DNA from: Fagopyrum homotropicum
Lineage: Eukaryota; Streptophyta; Magnoliopsida; Caryophyllales; Polygonaceae
NCBI GenBank assembly: GCA_033239125.1
Contig: BSWB01000008.1
Location: 12,368,001 to 12,432,000, forward strand
Direction: 5' to 3'
Length of the DNA: 64,000 nt
In this document: positions 10,977 through 23,276 of the stretch, piece by piece
Layout of the letters: every line of letters begins with the position of its first letter
Numbering within the stretch: position 1 is the first letter of the stretch
Made by a program: the position numbers and the translations under genes
The notes under the pieces: generated by a model
Told to the model about the DNA's origin: nothing
What the model saw: only the letters and a program-made list of their open reading frames with translations
Database searches by the model: none

Positions 10977-11937
10977 GTATAAGTGTAGGATATATATAAG
11001 TATATATATATATATATAGGTAAATAGGTGTCCTTAACTAGAACATTGTTCGTATGTGGGTTGGAACGTGCGGTATAGTAATAACCGAGAAGGGCTAAAA
11101 TTTATAGTTAGTACGGCCGGAGTAGTGTATTCTAGTTATGAGAGTTGTGGTGGGTTCTATGGGTGAGCATATACTAACGTCAGGATAACAAATTCTACTT
11201 ATTAGAATATCTTAAGGACTCTTTATGCAGGCATAAGCTAAACTCGTATAGGTTCTCGGTTTCTACCTAGAATAGTTGTGAGGGACTTACCTAAACATGG
11301 GAAGGGAATGACGTTGTTCTCTTTGACGAGTATGTTTAGGATTTGATCTTAGACCTAGTAGCTAAGGGTAAAAGTAGGACCTTAGCAACCCCTTTGAAAT
11401 TCTAAAACCTTGTTAACTTTATAATCTCTAGTAACTATCCTTGAGAACTAGATTTTGGAAATAAGTTCTAAAAGAAAATATTATAATTTAATGATAGACT
11501 TTTGAGAATTTTTGGGATTAGGGGTAAAATAATCTCTTACCTTAAGAGAGCTGGTTTTCATAATTTCTCCTCATGAGATTGTACATATTAGAAGTTATAA
11601 CTTCTAAGAGTATGGGATGTGATTTTGATCCACATGCCTTATTTGACAGGCGTTTGAGTTACCACGAGTACGGACCGAGTTGAGATTTGATAGAGTGTGA
11701 TTTGATTCAGGTAAGTCCTTGCGACTTACTTAGCCGGTTTCTAGATATTAGTTGAGTGATAATGGTGGTGTGTGCAATGTGTGTTTATAATGACAACTCG
11801 ATAGGACGACGGTTATTATTCTGTTTTAAGGCCCAAGTGTATGTATAACGGGCCGTGACATCACTGCCCAGCTCTAACAGGAGACTGGGAGGTTCTTTAT
11901 ACCCAGACCAGGCAGGTACAAGGTGAGATGCATCGGA
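9841..11937 (+). repeat. LTR1 of composite A, 3' truncated
   Basis: It begins TGTAATACCCG and matches LTR2 and LTR3 closely up to GATGCATCGGA at 11937. There it joins internal sequence through a 2-bp overlap (GA) shared by the two partners. It contains AT microsatellites at about 10922-10965, and a splice-donor hairpin at 11711 but no acceptor. Confidence 0.85.
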
Positions 11938-12066
11938 GTATGATGATTGAGTAGTTGCAAGGTAGAAAACGAAAATTTTTATGAAACTTAGCTATACAAA
12001 GAGAGTCGTTTGATTAAGTACATTATTCTAACTTTCGGGACGCAACTTCTTTTAAGAGGGCACTGA
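11938..12066 (+). repeat. relic of composite A internal 3' end with polypurine tract
   Basis: These 129 bp match 20531-20659 almost base for base. They include TTTCGGGACGCAACTTC and the purine run AAGAGGGCACTGA just before the next LTR. Confidence 0.85.
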
Positions 12067-13899
12067 TGTGATACCCGAAAATTTTAAACTCTGGTTATTA
12101 CCGGATCGAACCAGATTTGGATCCGCCAACCATAATTCCTTTAAATAAAATTAAACAATATTAAATTCTATCATTTTATGTGACCTTAATTCACATAAAA
12201 TGACAAATTAGGTAACCCGTAAATAATTCCGTTTTTTTAAACCGAAGAACGGTTCCGGACGGGTTTAGTTTATCCTTTTGGCTCACCTTTGAATTAGATG
12301 AGCAGGCCACTAATGGGTCTGGGCCCACTAACCCTCCGCCGGCCCAGTACAGAGGAAGAGCGGGCTACTGCTCCTTTTTGACTCTCCACTCCAATAACAC
12401 TTTCCTAACCCACTCCCATAGCCTAATTACTTCCCTAATATATCTCCTAATTATCCTACACTCTCCTAATCATATCCCCATCTTCCGCTTCCGCTTAAAC
12501 CGGATCTACCACCCTACAACACACGTAACCAGCACCGAAGTGAAGGGTTTTTTTTCCCCTGCTTTCCGCCGCTCTCTCTCGTCAACAACGGGTGTCACAA
12601 CCTCGTGTTTTCCTCAAGACAACAGCACCGCCACACCACACACCAGACCACCGAAGAGGACGAGTCTCCCAGCCGGAACCGCTATACCCTGCAAGAACGT
12701 GTAGGTGTCCCTCCAGATCAGAACTCGGAACGCCGAACAGGTTCTTGCCCTCCTTCTCACGATTCTTCGCCGAGCCTTGACGCCAGCCTAGGGTGAACGA
12801 GGATAGGAGAGACGAGTCAGACCGACGTTGATAACGATCCGGATCTCGACGACAGTGCATCTTCGAGTCGGGATAACGCTCACCTGCCGAGGCGGAACAT
12901 TTGTGTTGTACGGGTAAGCCTTATTCTTCAGTGCAGTGTACCTACACATGTATATATAGATGTAGGAGATAGAAATAGAGAATATAAGTATATTTTTATC
13001 GGAGTGTAGTTATGTGTATATGTACAGATGAATGAATTGGAAGATATGTACAGATGAAATGAATTGGAAGATTGAGTATATATATGTACGCACCAGTGAT
13101 GTATATATATAAGTGTACGAATGGTTTGTATAAATAAGTATATATATATATATATGAAAGTATAGTATATATATATATATGTATAAGTGTAGGATATATA
13201 TAAGTGTAGGATATATATAAGTATATATATATATAGGTAAATAGGTGTACTTAACTAGAACCTTGTTCGTATGTGGGTTGGAACGTGCGGTATAGTAATA
13301 ACCGAGAAGGGCTAAAATTTATAGTTAGTACGGCCGGAGTATTGTATTCTAGTTATGAGAGTTGCGGTGGGTTCTATGGGTGAGCATATACTAACGTTAG
13401 GATAACAAATTCTACTTATTAGAATATCTTAAGGACTCTTTATGCAGGCATAAGCTAAACTCGTATAGGTTCTCGGTTTCTACCTAGAATAGTTGTGAGG
13501 GAGTTACCTAAACATGGGAAGGGAATGACGTTGTTCTCTTTGACGAGTATGTTTAGGATTTGATCTTAGACCTAGTAGCTAAGGGTAAAAGTAGGATGTT
13601 AGCATGAAATATTGTGATATTTTAGGCAAGTTTTCTAAGTGTATTTGATTCATATTGATAGTCATTGATTGAGCATAGATGCAATTGTGAGCTAGTTTGT
13701 CTATAATGTCGATATAGAGATCTACACAAGCTTTATGTTGATTATAGGTGATTGAGAGATATTTCCGAACGGAATCGAGCAAGGATGAAATTGTTGAGCA
13801 ATGTCCATGGATTGAGGGCATCTCTAGGAGCTAAGGGAATGCCAACTTGAGGAATGCACGAGTCTAGGGAAAAATCACGTTCTTGCCCTAAACCACGCT

Positions 13900-14075
13900 C
13901 TAAAATACGGCCGTATTACTTTCCACGTTCAGTTCCACGGCCGTGGAACCATTGCTAGGGAAGCGTGGTTCATTCCAGCAACTTCTACGGCCGTGGAGAA
14001 GATGGTTCAAACCGTGTTGAATTCCACGCTCTAAATTACGGCCGTGGAACCTTCCACGACCGTGATCTTGGCGAT
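13900..14075. repeat. ACGGCCGTGGAA palindrome cluster in solo LTR S
   Basis: Copies occur at about 13905 (TACGGCCGTATTA), 13931 (GTTCCACGGCCGTGGAAC), 13983 (CTACGGCCGTGGAG) and 14036 (TTACGGCCGTGGAA followed by TTCCACGACCGTG). Half-sites (CCACG, CCGTG) lie between them. Degenerate copies recur at about 14708-14740 and 14868. Confidence 0.8.
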
Positions 14076-14142
14076 CTTTTTCGCCACACTTTAAGCCACG
14101 ATCTTTTAAAAGATTGGGCCGGGCCGCTACTTCATCATACAC

Positions 14143-14150
14143 TATAAAAG
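14143..14150 (+). promoter_or_regulatory. TATA box of solo LTR S
   Basis: TATAAAAG lies about 545 bp into the LTR, 70 bp after the palindrome cluster. Confidence 0.5.
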
Positions 14151-15667
14151 GACAGACGAAGAGAGATTCCGTCACCTCTGCTTAGACGCACTTTCGCCCA
14201 CACCGCGACTTAGAGATCTTTGCGACTTCTGCAAAAGACGTACTTTGCGCTCATCCTTGGAGTTGCCCTAATCTCGCACTTTGGTGGAGATTGTGATTGA
14301 GATTTCCGGATTGACGGAAGATCGAAGATTCGGAAGATTGTTCGCAAGAAGATTCCTCTTCTTGTTTAGGTTTGATTTAGGAGACGGATTGACATCCCGT
14401 TCTTCCTTCTTATCTAAGATTGTGTTTGTTTGTTCTATTCCGAATCTAGTGACGATATTTGTTCTTGATTGTGACTTTGAGATTGATTTGAAGTTTATTG
14501 AAGGTTTTCGGAAGTTTCCATCTTTCAATCTTTTAATTCTTGAATTTAATATCAATATGACTATTGTTGGCTAAAAACCCTTAACAATTCTAAGGTGAAT
14601 GGTTGATAGTTGTGGCTTAGATGATGATAGATCGATCGTAAACAGATTGGACTCTGAGAGTTAGAGAGAATCGCCGACGAACCCTAAATTACGGAATGTT
14701 CTTGAGTCCACGACCGTGGAACTTCAAGATCCAACCGTGATTTCCCTTAAGTTTACGAACTTGCTTTTACTTTAATCCAAAGTTAAAGATTTGCTTTAAC
14801 TTAGTTTAGGCTTGCCTTTTCTAGGTGGTAGTGAAGCCTCAAAACCTCTACCCCGATTGTGAGTGTCACAACCGTGATCGGTTTAGTTAGTCTTGATCCT
14901 TGGATTACAAGTTTGGGTATTTGACATTAATTCTTATCTTTAGAACCTTTCTATATTGAAGCCTCAACAATCTTTATAGAGAGTGTCTTGTAGGTGAGTC
15001 ATATAAGGTTTTTGGAACTTCACCGTACGATTACCTTACATTAGCATACATTTGCATATCTTGACTCTGTCCTTATATCATTAGTATATCTTGAATCGAT
15101 TGCCACAGCTGGATACTTGGATCTTTAGGATTGTTGTTTTCCCAATATTCGAAAAGCTTCTTATAATTACTTGCTTGATAACTTGCAACTGAATTTCTTC
15201 CCCCCAAATCCCTGTGTTCGATACTCTGGAATTCTTGCTTAACTATATCGATCCGTACACTGCGGGTTCGCTTGCTTGATTCTAGTTTTATAAATTTAAA
15301 GCTTATTTGCACGCACGCTAAGTGGCGAACATAGGACCTTAGCAACCCCTTTGAAATTCTAAAAACTTGTTAACTTTATAATCTCTAGTAACTATCCTTG
15401 AGAACCAGATTTTGGAAATAAGATCTAAAAGAAAATATTATAATTTAATGATAGACTTTTGAGAATTTTCGAGATTAGGGGTAAAATAGTCTCTTACCTT
15501 AAGAGAGCTGGTTTTCGTAATTTCTCCTCATGAGATTGTACATATTAGAAGTTATAACTTCTAAGAGTATGGGATGTGATTTTGATCCAGATGCCTTATT
15601 TGACAGGCGTTTGAGTTACCACGAGTACGGACCGAGTTGAGATTTGATAGAGTGTGATTTGATTCTG

Positions 15668-16125
15668 GTAAGTCCTTGCGACTTACTTAGCCGGTTTGTA
15701 GATATTAGTTGAGTGATAATGGTGGTGTGTGTAATGTGTGTTTATAATAACAACTCGATAGGACGACGGTTATTATTCTGTTTTAAGGCCCAAGTGTATG
15801 TATAACGGGTCGTAACATCACTGCCCAGCTCTGATAGGAGACTGGGAGGTTCTCTATACCCAGACCAGGCAGATACAAGGTGAGATGCATCGGATCCATT
15901 CCTGATGGTTACACGGGGGCGGAGGCGAGGTTTGGGAATCCCTCGTGTCACAAAATAAGTATCATTAGTAAGAGTGAATAACCTAAGTAAAGATAATAAA
16001 TGGATTGTTTGAAAGCATGATGAGTGTTTACTTTTGCTTTGATGTGTGTGTGTGCTATTATTATTTATCTAATGTTTAGATAGCTAGCTAATGGTTTTTC
16101 TATTGTGTTTTTAGATTTACCACAG
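15668..16125 (+). other. predicted LTR intron, composite A LTR2
   Basis: The donor GTAAGTCC (preceded by TG here, AG in the sister LTRs) sits in the stem GTAAGTC/GACTTAC. The acceptor is TTACCACAG|GTTAG. The length is 458 bp, identical to LTR3. Confidence 0.45.
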
Positions 16126-16440
16126 GTTAGAGCAACAACTGAGTGATCCGGAAGTAGTGGTCAGTCGGGTCTCCGTACTCCTTAGAGTGGGGTTGGGTGT
16201 TATCTTGTTGTTTCATTCTTCCTGATAAAGACAGTTAGTCTTTTCCGTTGCTTAAGTACTATAGGCTGTTAGACCTTGTTGCATTCATCCGTTTAAAAAA
16301 ATACATTTTTATGAATTTTGGTTTTTCTTATTTGTGTCTTGTTGCAAGATCCTTGTAATATTGTTGTCAAACTGAGGTCGGGACCCATTGTGAGGTCCTA
16401 ACCAGTAATGCCCCGAGTTTTGAGCATTTGGGGTGTTACA

Positions 16441-19400
16441 ATATGGTATCAGAGCCAGGTTGACAACAATGGCACTTGAAATCTTCTCAAAGACCGAATA
16501 AGTACTCAAGCAAAACCCGAAAATGGATCTGAGTTTTAAAAAGGACTTTGGTTTTCAAATGCATGCATAGTCTGGTTGGGGATAGAAAAGTACGGCTGAC
16601 CACCACTACTACCGCGGATCTCAGTATGCTTAGTATGAACTTTAGGTTTTACTTTATGTTGACTTATTAGCTTGTTTATAAAGATATGTGATATATATAA
16701 GTATATGCCGAAGATTAGTAGAAATTATAGTTATGTTATGTCCTTAACGGAGATAACATAATGAGTTTCTCACTCCGTTGACACACCTAAGTATATTTGA
16801 AGGGTTTCAACTTAAGGATAAGTACGCTCAGCTTATGAGCATTAGGGTAGGCGAACGTCCGGACAACTCCTTCGAACTTGTTGAGGAACGTTGAGGCGGA
16901 AAAGTGAAGACCAAAAGACAACGCCAACGACAATAGCAAGAAGAAGATACAACCAACTCAACAGGGTCAAATGAAGGAAATACATGAGAGAAGTTCCGGA
17001 AAAGCGTTGGTTGACCGGCAATTATACAAATTAGGAGAGGCAACCCATAAGTTCTTTCAAGTGTGGTGGAAAGCAACGTTACAGACAAAGAAGATGGCGG
17101 CAGAAACAAGCATAGGTGTGGAAGTCAAAGAGAGGTGGTAAGGACTCAGACAAAGATATAGGATTCAAGCTCACTGACGGACCAGAAGGTGAAAGTTGAT
17201 GCCAGAAACAGAACAGAATATGATCACCTCGGCAGTATACCTGACACCACAATCAAGATGGATAACCGAGATAGTCAAAAGCATAGAAGTCAACACGAAA
17301 TACATTGTCCATCCAAATATGAAGAATCAAAGAGCAACAAATTGGAAGCTTACGCGTTGTCATCAAGTGAAAGGTAGATTTTACCAACATGGAAGCGGAG
17401 TGACTTTCTAGAAGACAAGTGAGTGACATCAAGGGTCGTGATACAAATATCCAAATCATAGAATCCTGAAAGCAGAGTCAAAGGGATCACTATAAAGGCA
17501 GCATTATAATACCAATCAAAGAAGGAGAGTTTGTGAGAAGGATCTTGACATACCCGAAGGCCCACAATAACCTCCCTCTCACAAGTGGACTTAAAATTTT
17601 CAACACCAACGATTTACCCCGGGGAACCACGAGCAGTTGATGGCTGAGGTAAAAGTAATCGCGAAGATGCATATACGAGCTATCGTGGGAGAATTGACGA
17701 GTTCGTTGACGGTAGATGAATGATAAATCTAAACTCGGAAAGAGTATAACACCCTTATAGTGCGAAAGAGAAGTGTAGATTATAGAAGAGTTAAAAAAAA
17801 TACAAGTGGAGAAACTGGAGAAGATAGGTTTATCAAATTTTAAAGAGAGAGAAGAAAAGTAAGCTATGATCTTGTAGAAGGTCAACTATGATTACTTGGT
17901 AACAACTGGGACTTTACACGTGTGGGCTAACTACTGGTGACTGCTTGCCAGATATTAAGAATAACCACAGAGTTACAAAAGAACTTTATCGACATGTGGA
18001 GGAATTCTTAAAGCGACCAATTGCGGCAATCGTGAAGTCAATCAATACGAGTGCTAGTAACACTGAATAAGTTCAAGTGAGTAACTCTAAAGAGAATTGA
18101 CGGTCCGAAATGACCCCTTATATCAATAATGGTATAAAAAGAATTATTGTGAGTAGTTGCTTGTCTACTGACTAAGGAAATTGTTACAAATCACAGTTAG
18201 TACAGATGAATTCGTATAAGAAGAACCAAAGGGGTAAGAAGAAGCAGATGATTTTGACCAAGTCAAACGTCAGTCCGGACAGAGGGTACGTACGTAGTAT
18301 ACCACACAAATGAGATTGATGGTGTACTTTCGAGAAAAATTTGGGGTCAATCTTCGAGATTTACAAAAGAAGCCCTTATGACTAATGATGTGACACATAA
18401 TAATTGGAATTATAGAGGCGGCACAAACATAGAAAATATAATTTAACGCCGTGCTGAAAAGTCTTATCGAGTTTTGAGGTGATTGTAAATTGAACCTACA
18501 TCTTTGTTGGAAGAGACATCATAAAGAATTTAGAGTGCAATGGTTGTACTCCAATGAAAATTTAAGTTAACCATGACAACCAATAATATGTAGATGGAGG
18601 AGTAGTATTGAGATTGCATACAAATGGTGTACTAGAAGTCCATTCCCGACTGATCGCATATGAGTTGATGGAAGTAATCAGATCAATCAATGTGATTCGT
18701 AAAGCGAGTACAAAAAAAAACTCAAAGGGGTAACTATCTTACTAGGGGTAAAGATTTAAAGAAGGTAAAGTGACACGAGCATAAGGACATCATAATAAAT
18801 GCGAGTCAAGAACTTTGATTTTCAGAAAATCATACACAACTGAGGTTTCTTATGCAAATGGTACCGATAGGTGTTTAATGAAAGTCATACTATCGGACCA
18901 ATAATGCTAGGATGGATAAAGTGTAAACCAAAGGAATAAATTAACCAGTGAGAAGGAAAGTCATGGTACAAAAGGCGGGTCTTGCTAAATTGGAATAAAG
19001 TGTTGAGATGAGGATGCTTTGTAGAATCTATGCAAGAGTACAACGTAATTGAGGTTCCAACATGAAATGGGCAGTAATGATCAACTGAAAGTTGAGACCG
19101 ATTCATGGGAGAAAATTGTTATAAGACGAGTCACCTAGTAGAAGAGTTCACAAGACAAGCATGAGAGACCATCATGAGTTGTTATTATTGTATCGGTGTA
19201 GACTCATTAACGCACCTCGGAAGTTAGGAGCTAAATAGAAGACGCTGTATCAAGATTTTAAGTAGGTCAAGGTGAGGACTTGTAGGCCAACGTGATGTGC
19301 TCTACGTTAGAGTTCAATGGGATTGTGGAAGAATAACCACATTGAGGAGTCTTGACGAGTAGTACGTAGAGGTCTGGCGGGACCTAAAAGAATTCCGGGA

Positions 19401-20109
19401 AAGTCTAAGACCAAACGCTCCAATCGCTCCAAGGAGCCGTAACCGGTGAGTTGTTTTGCTGAGGAGTTCCTAGACCCATTTGGAAAACCCAATGGGAGAC
19501 GAAGACAATAGTTTCGACAAATAAGGACAATTTATCTCGAGGTTTGGATAGCCAATACACCCGGTGCAGAGTACGAACTTTCACTTTACCATGGTAAATT
19601 ATCCCTAGAATGACGATTGGTTTGAGAGGACCTTGCCGTTACTAGAAAGGAAATTATTGAAGAAAGTTTGGTAGATCATCCTGACTCACGGAGGATACCA
19701 TTATGAGTTATGGGAGGCAACAGATTGATCAGGGTAGTGCAGCGGAAGCGTGGTGGGCCCATAACTCATAGATCAAGAAACTCAATAATATTATATCTAT
19801 GACCTCGAGCTAAAGGATTGGAGATCTTTAGGGAAACCTCCACTGGGAGTGTGACTTTGGTTTTCAACAAGCTGAAGTCTGACAATAGGTAGGTGTTGAG
19901 TCGTATTAGAGAGACAAGACCAAGTGAGTGGCCTTACAAAGGGCATTAGACACTTAGTAAAGTGTTGGGAGATGTCTCAGATCATTGTATTAGATGCGAT
20001 AGTCGGGATCTTCCAAAAAGTAGGGAACTATTGGATTTAATAAAAGGAATACAGTTCCGTAGTCATTTTTGGAAAGTCGTCAAGAGTATTTGAAAGGAAA
20101 TTAAGGAAT
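16441..20109 (+). other. composite A internal region with no recognisable gag or pol
   Basis: After the primer site and a leader resembling that of element B (CAACAATGGCACTTG), about 3.6 kb shows no ORF beyond about 131 codons and none with RT, protease, integrase or zinc-knuckle motifs on either strand. A YVDD/FIDD box, CxxCxxxGHxxxxC and DSG/DTG were looked for by eye and not seen. It is either extremely decayed or replaced non-coding sequence. The whole element must rely on enzymes from elsewhere. Confidence 0.6.
16444..16461 (+). promoter_or_regulatory. primer-binding site, composite A
   Basis: TGGTATCAGAGCCAGG lies three bases after the LTR end and is complementary to the 3' end of initiator-Met tRNA in its first 12 or so bases. 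It would prime minus-strand DNA. Confidence 0.85.
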
Positions 20110-20451
20110 GTGACCTTGCAATATCTTCAGGAAGATTTGGAAGTTAGTAATCGACTGACACTCTTACCCAACGTTCACGTGAAACAATTAAAGGAATGTA
20201 TACGAGACCCAGGACATGTCATTAACCATGAGGATTTAATAGTTGAGCCAGATCATATTTTTGTAGAGTACCCGGTAGCTGTCCTGGAGCGCAGTACTAG
20301 ACGTCTGCGGTCCAAGGAGATACCGATGTTGAGGATCCAGTGGTCTAGACGAGGAGCTGATGAGGTCACTTGGGAGACAGAGGAGAGTATTAGACGTAAT
20401 TATCCCGAGTTCTCTGCGGGGTTAGATGTTACTTCTGTATCGGCGAGTTAG
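20110..20451 (+). pseudogene. gypsy integrase C-terminal / chromodomain-like remnant
   Basis: The 113-codon frame reads LLPNVHVKQLKECIRDP, then HINHEDL-like text, VEYPVAVLERSTRRLRSKEIPMLRIQW and EVTWETEESIRRNYPEF. This is the C-terminal tail of Tekay/Del chromovirus pol: a target-binding region ending in a degenerate chromodomain with the conserved TWE(T/L)E and YPE. A stop follows and the polypurine region is about 200 bp on. It is the only pol text surviving in composite A and lacks its upstream domains, so it is non-functional alone. Confidence 0.75.
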
Positions 20452-21730
20452 TACTCGGATGTTCTGTTGTTTGACCATTCATGTTTTTATATTGGATTGA
20501 GTGATTATGTTTTATGTGATGTGTGTCCGAGTATGATGATTGAGTAGTTGCATGGTAGAAAACGAAAATTTTTATGAAACTAAGCTATACAAAGAGAGTC
20601 GTTTGATTAAGTACATTATTCTAAGTTTCGGGACGCAACTTCTTTTAAGAGGGCACTGATGTGATACCCGAAAATTTTAAACTCTGGTTATTACCGGATC
20701 AAATCGGATTTGGATCCGCCAACCATAATTCCTTTAAATAAAATTAAACAATATTAAATTCTATCATTTTATGTGACCTTAATTCACATAAAATGACAAA
20801 TTAGGTAACCCGTAAATAATTCCGTTTTTTTAAACCGAAGATCGGTTCCGGACGGGTTTAGTTTATCCTTTTGGCTCACCTTTGAATTAGATGAGCAGGC
20901 CACTAATGGGTCTGGGCCCACTAACCCTCCGCCGGCCCAGTACAAAGGAAGAGCGGGCTGCTGCTCCTTTTTGACTATCCAGTCCAACAACACTTTCCTA
21001 ACCCACTCCTATAGCCTAATTACTTCCCTAATATATCTCCTAATTATGCTACACTCTCCTAATCATATCCCCATCTTCCGCTTCCGCTTAAACCGGATCT
21101 ACCACCCTACAACACACGTAACCAGCACCGAAGTGAAGGGTTTTTTTCCCCCTGCTTTCCGCCGCTCTCTCTCGTCAACAACGGGTGTCACAACCTCGTG
21201 TTTTCCTCAAGACAGCTGCGCCGCCACACCACACACCAGACCACCGAAGAGGACGAGTCTCCCAGCCGGAACCGCTATACCCTGCAAGAACGTGTAGGTG
21301 TCCCTCCAGATCAGAACTCGGAACGCCGAACAGGTTCTTGCCCTCCTTCTCACGATTCTTCGCCGAGCCTTAACGCCAGCCTAGGGTGAACGAGGATAGG
21401 AGAGACGAGTCAAACCGACGTTGATAACGATCCGGCTCTCGACGACAGTGCATCTTCGAGTCGGGATAACGCTCACCTGCCGAGGCGGAACATTTGTGTT
21501 GTACGGGTAAGCCTTATTCTTCAGTGCAGTGTACCTACACATGTATATATAGATGTAGGAGATAGAAATAGAGAATATAAGTATATTTTTGTCGGAGTGT
21601 AGTTATGTGTATATGTACAGATGAATGAATTGGAAGATATGTACAGATGAAATGAATTAGAAGATTGAGTATATATATGTATGCACCAGTGATGTATATA
21701 TATAAGTGTACGAATGGTTTGTATAAATAA

Positions 21731-21774
<44 letters not shown>

Positions 21775-22383
21775 GTATAAGTGTAGGATATATATAAGTA
21801 TATATATATATAGGTAAATAGGTGTCCTTAACTAGAACATTGTTCGTATGTGGGTTGGAACGTGCGGTATAGTAATAACCGAGAAGGGCTAAAATTTATA
21901 GTTAGTACGGCCGGAGTAGTGTATTCTAGTTATGAGAGTTGCGGTGGGTTCTATGGGTGAGCATATACTAACGTTAGGATAACAAATTCTACTTATTAGA
22001 ATATCTTAAGGACTCTTTATGCAGGCATAAGCTAAACTCGTATAGGTTCTCGGTTTCTACCTAGAATAGTTGTGAGGGAGTTACCTAAACATGGGAAGGG
22101 AATGACGTTGTTCTCTTTGACGAGTATGTTTAAGATTTGATCTTAGACCTAGTAGCTAAGGGTAAAAGTAGAACCTTAGCAACCCCTTTGAAATTCTAAA
22201 ACCTTGTTAACTTTATAATCTCTAGTAACTATCCTTGAGAACCAGATTTTGGAAATAAGTTCTAAAAGAAAATATTATAATTTAATGATAGACTTTTGAG
22301 AATTTTCGGGATTAGGGGTAAAATAATCTCTTACCTTAAGAGAGCTGGTTTTCATAATTTCTCCTCATGAGATTGTACATATT

Positions 22384-22399
22384 AGAAGTTATAACTTCT
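22384..22399. promoter_or_regulatory. palindrome AGAAGTTATAACTTCT in LTR A
   Basis: This perfect 16-base palindrome lies about 120 bp before the splice-donor hairpin. LTR G has GAAGTC-TTA-GACTTC at 50682 and LTR D has AGAAGTC-CTTA-GACTTCT at 53293 in the matching position, so the stem is kept while bases change. Confidence 0.55.
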
Positions 22400-22503
22400 A
22401 AGAGTATGGGATGTGATTTTGATCCACATGCCTTATTTGACAGGCTTTGAGTTACCACGAGTACGGACCGAGTTGAGATTTGATAGAGTGTGATTTGATT
22501 CAG

Positions 22504-22961
22504 GTAAGTCCTTGCGACTTACTTAGCCGGTTTCTAGATATTAGTTGAGTGATAATGGTGGTGTGTGCAATGTGTGTTTATAATAACAACTCGATAGGAC
22601 GACGGTTATTATTCTGTTTTAAGGCCCAAGTGTATGTATAACGGGCCGTGACATCACTGCCCAGCTCTAACAGGAGACTGGGAGGTTCTCTATACCCAGA
22701 CCAGGCAGGTACAAGGTGAGATGCATCGGATCCATTCCTGATGGTTACACGGGGGCGGAGGCGAGGTTTGGGAATTCCTCGTGTCACAAAATAAGTATCA
22801 TTAGTAAGAGTGAATAACCTAAGTAAATATAATAAATGGATTGTTTGAAAGCATGATGAGTGTTTACTTTTGCTTTGATGTGTGTGTGTGCTATTATTAT
22901 TTATCTAATGTTTAGATAGCTAGCTAATGGTTGTTCTATTGTGTTTTTAGATTTACCACAG
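22504..22961 (+). other. predicted LTR intron, composite A LTR3
   Basis: The donor CAG|GTAAGTCC sits in the stem GTAAGTC/GACTTAC. A branch-like TAGCTAGCTAATGG is near 22918 and the acceptor is TTACCACAG|GTTAG. The length is 458 bp. Confidence 0.5.
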
Positions 22962-23215
22962 GTTAGAGCAGCAGCTGAGTGATCCGGAAGTAGTGGTCAG
23001 TCGGGTCTCCGTACTCCTTAGAGTGGGGTTGGGTGTTATCTTGTTGTTTCATTCTTCCTGATAAAGACAGTTAGCCTTTTCCGTTGCTTAAGTACTATAG
23101 GCTGTTAGACCTTGTTGCATTCATCCGTTTAAAAAAATACATTTTTATGAATTTCGGTTTTTCTTATTTGTGTCTTGTTGCAAGATCCTAGTAATATTGT
23201 TGTCAAATTGAGGTC

Positions 23216-23268
23216 GGGACCCATTGTGAGGTCCTAACCAGTAATGCCCCGAGTTCTGAGAATTTGGG
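23216..23268. promoter_or_regulatory. two terminal hairpins of LTR A
   Basis: Hairpin 1 is GGGACC-CATTGTGA-GGTCCT (23216-23235). Hairpin 2 is CCCGAGTTC-TGA-GAATTTGGG (23248-23268). Both lie within 60 bases of the LTR end and have covarying counterparts in LTRs B, D, E and G. Confidence 0.6.
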
Positions 23269-23276
23269 TTGTTACA

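Larger units (their letters stand above)
13597..15331 (+). mobile_element. solo LTR S (possibly Athila/Tat-type), TSD TAGGA
   Basis: A 1,735-bp insertion absent from LTR1 and LTR3 is flanked by TAGGA at 13592-13596 and 15332-15336. It starts TGTTAGC and ends CGAACA. It has a TATA box at 14143, and near its end CCCTGTGTTCGATACTCTGG, a phrase typical of Athila/Tat LTR ends. No coding domain is present. Orientation is taken from the TG...CA ends and the TATA box. Clusters of TTCCACGGCCGTGGAA palindromes lie upstream of the TATA box. Confidence 0.8.
12067..16440 (+). repeat. LTR2 of composite A, interrupted by solo LTR S
   Basis: It begins TGTGATACCCG and ends GGGTGTTACA, followed at once by a primer-binding site. 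Removing solo LTR S and one TAGGA leaves about 2.63 kb, close to LTR3 (2,617 bp). Differences from LTR3 are few by eye. It carries AT-repeat tracts at about 13139-13190. Confidence 0.85.
9841..23276 (+). mobile_element. three-LTR gypsy composite A, single TSD ATTAT
   Basis: The unit is bounded by ATTAT at 9836-9840 and 23277-23281. Inside, in order: a 5'-complete but 3'-truncated LTR (9841-11937), the last 129 bp of an internal region (11938-12066), a complete LTR (12067-16440, carrying solo LTR S), an internal region (16441-20659) and a complete LTR (20660-23276). One TSD pair around three LTRs means one insertion later rearranged by recombination, or a tandem that arrived as a unit. The family is Tekay/Del-like by its chromodomain-type pol end and its TTTCGGGACGcAACTT polypurine context. 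Confidence 0.85.
20660..23276 (+). repeat. LTR3 of composite A
   Basis: A complete 2,617-bp LTR, TGTGATACCCG to GGTTGTTACA, is followed by TSD ATTAT. An AT/GTAT microsatellite lies at about 21731-21778. It is nearly identical to LTR2, implying a young insertion. Confidence 0.9.

Noticed and set aside
10161..12704. A 108-codon frame (MTLQSNNTFLTHSHS / MTLHSNNTFLTHSHS) found at 10161 and 12378, with a close copy at 20971
   Set aside because: All three lie at the same place in the three LTR copies of composite A, with overlapping frames on both strands. Conservation is explained by LTR identity, not by coding.
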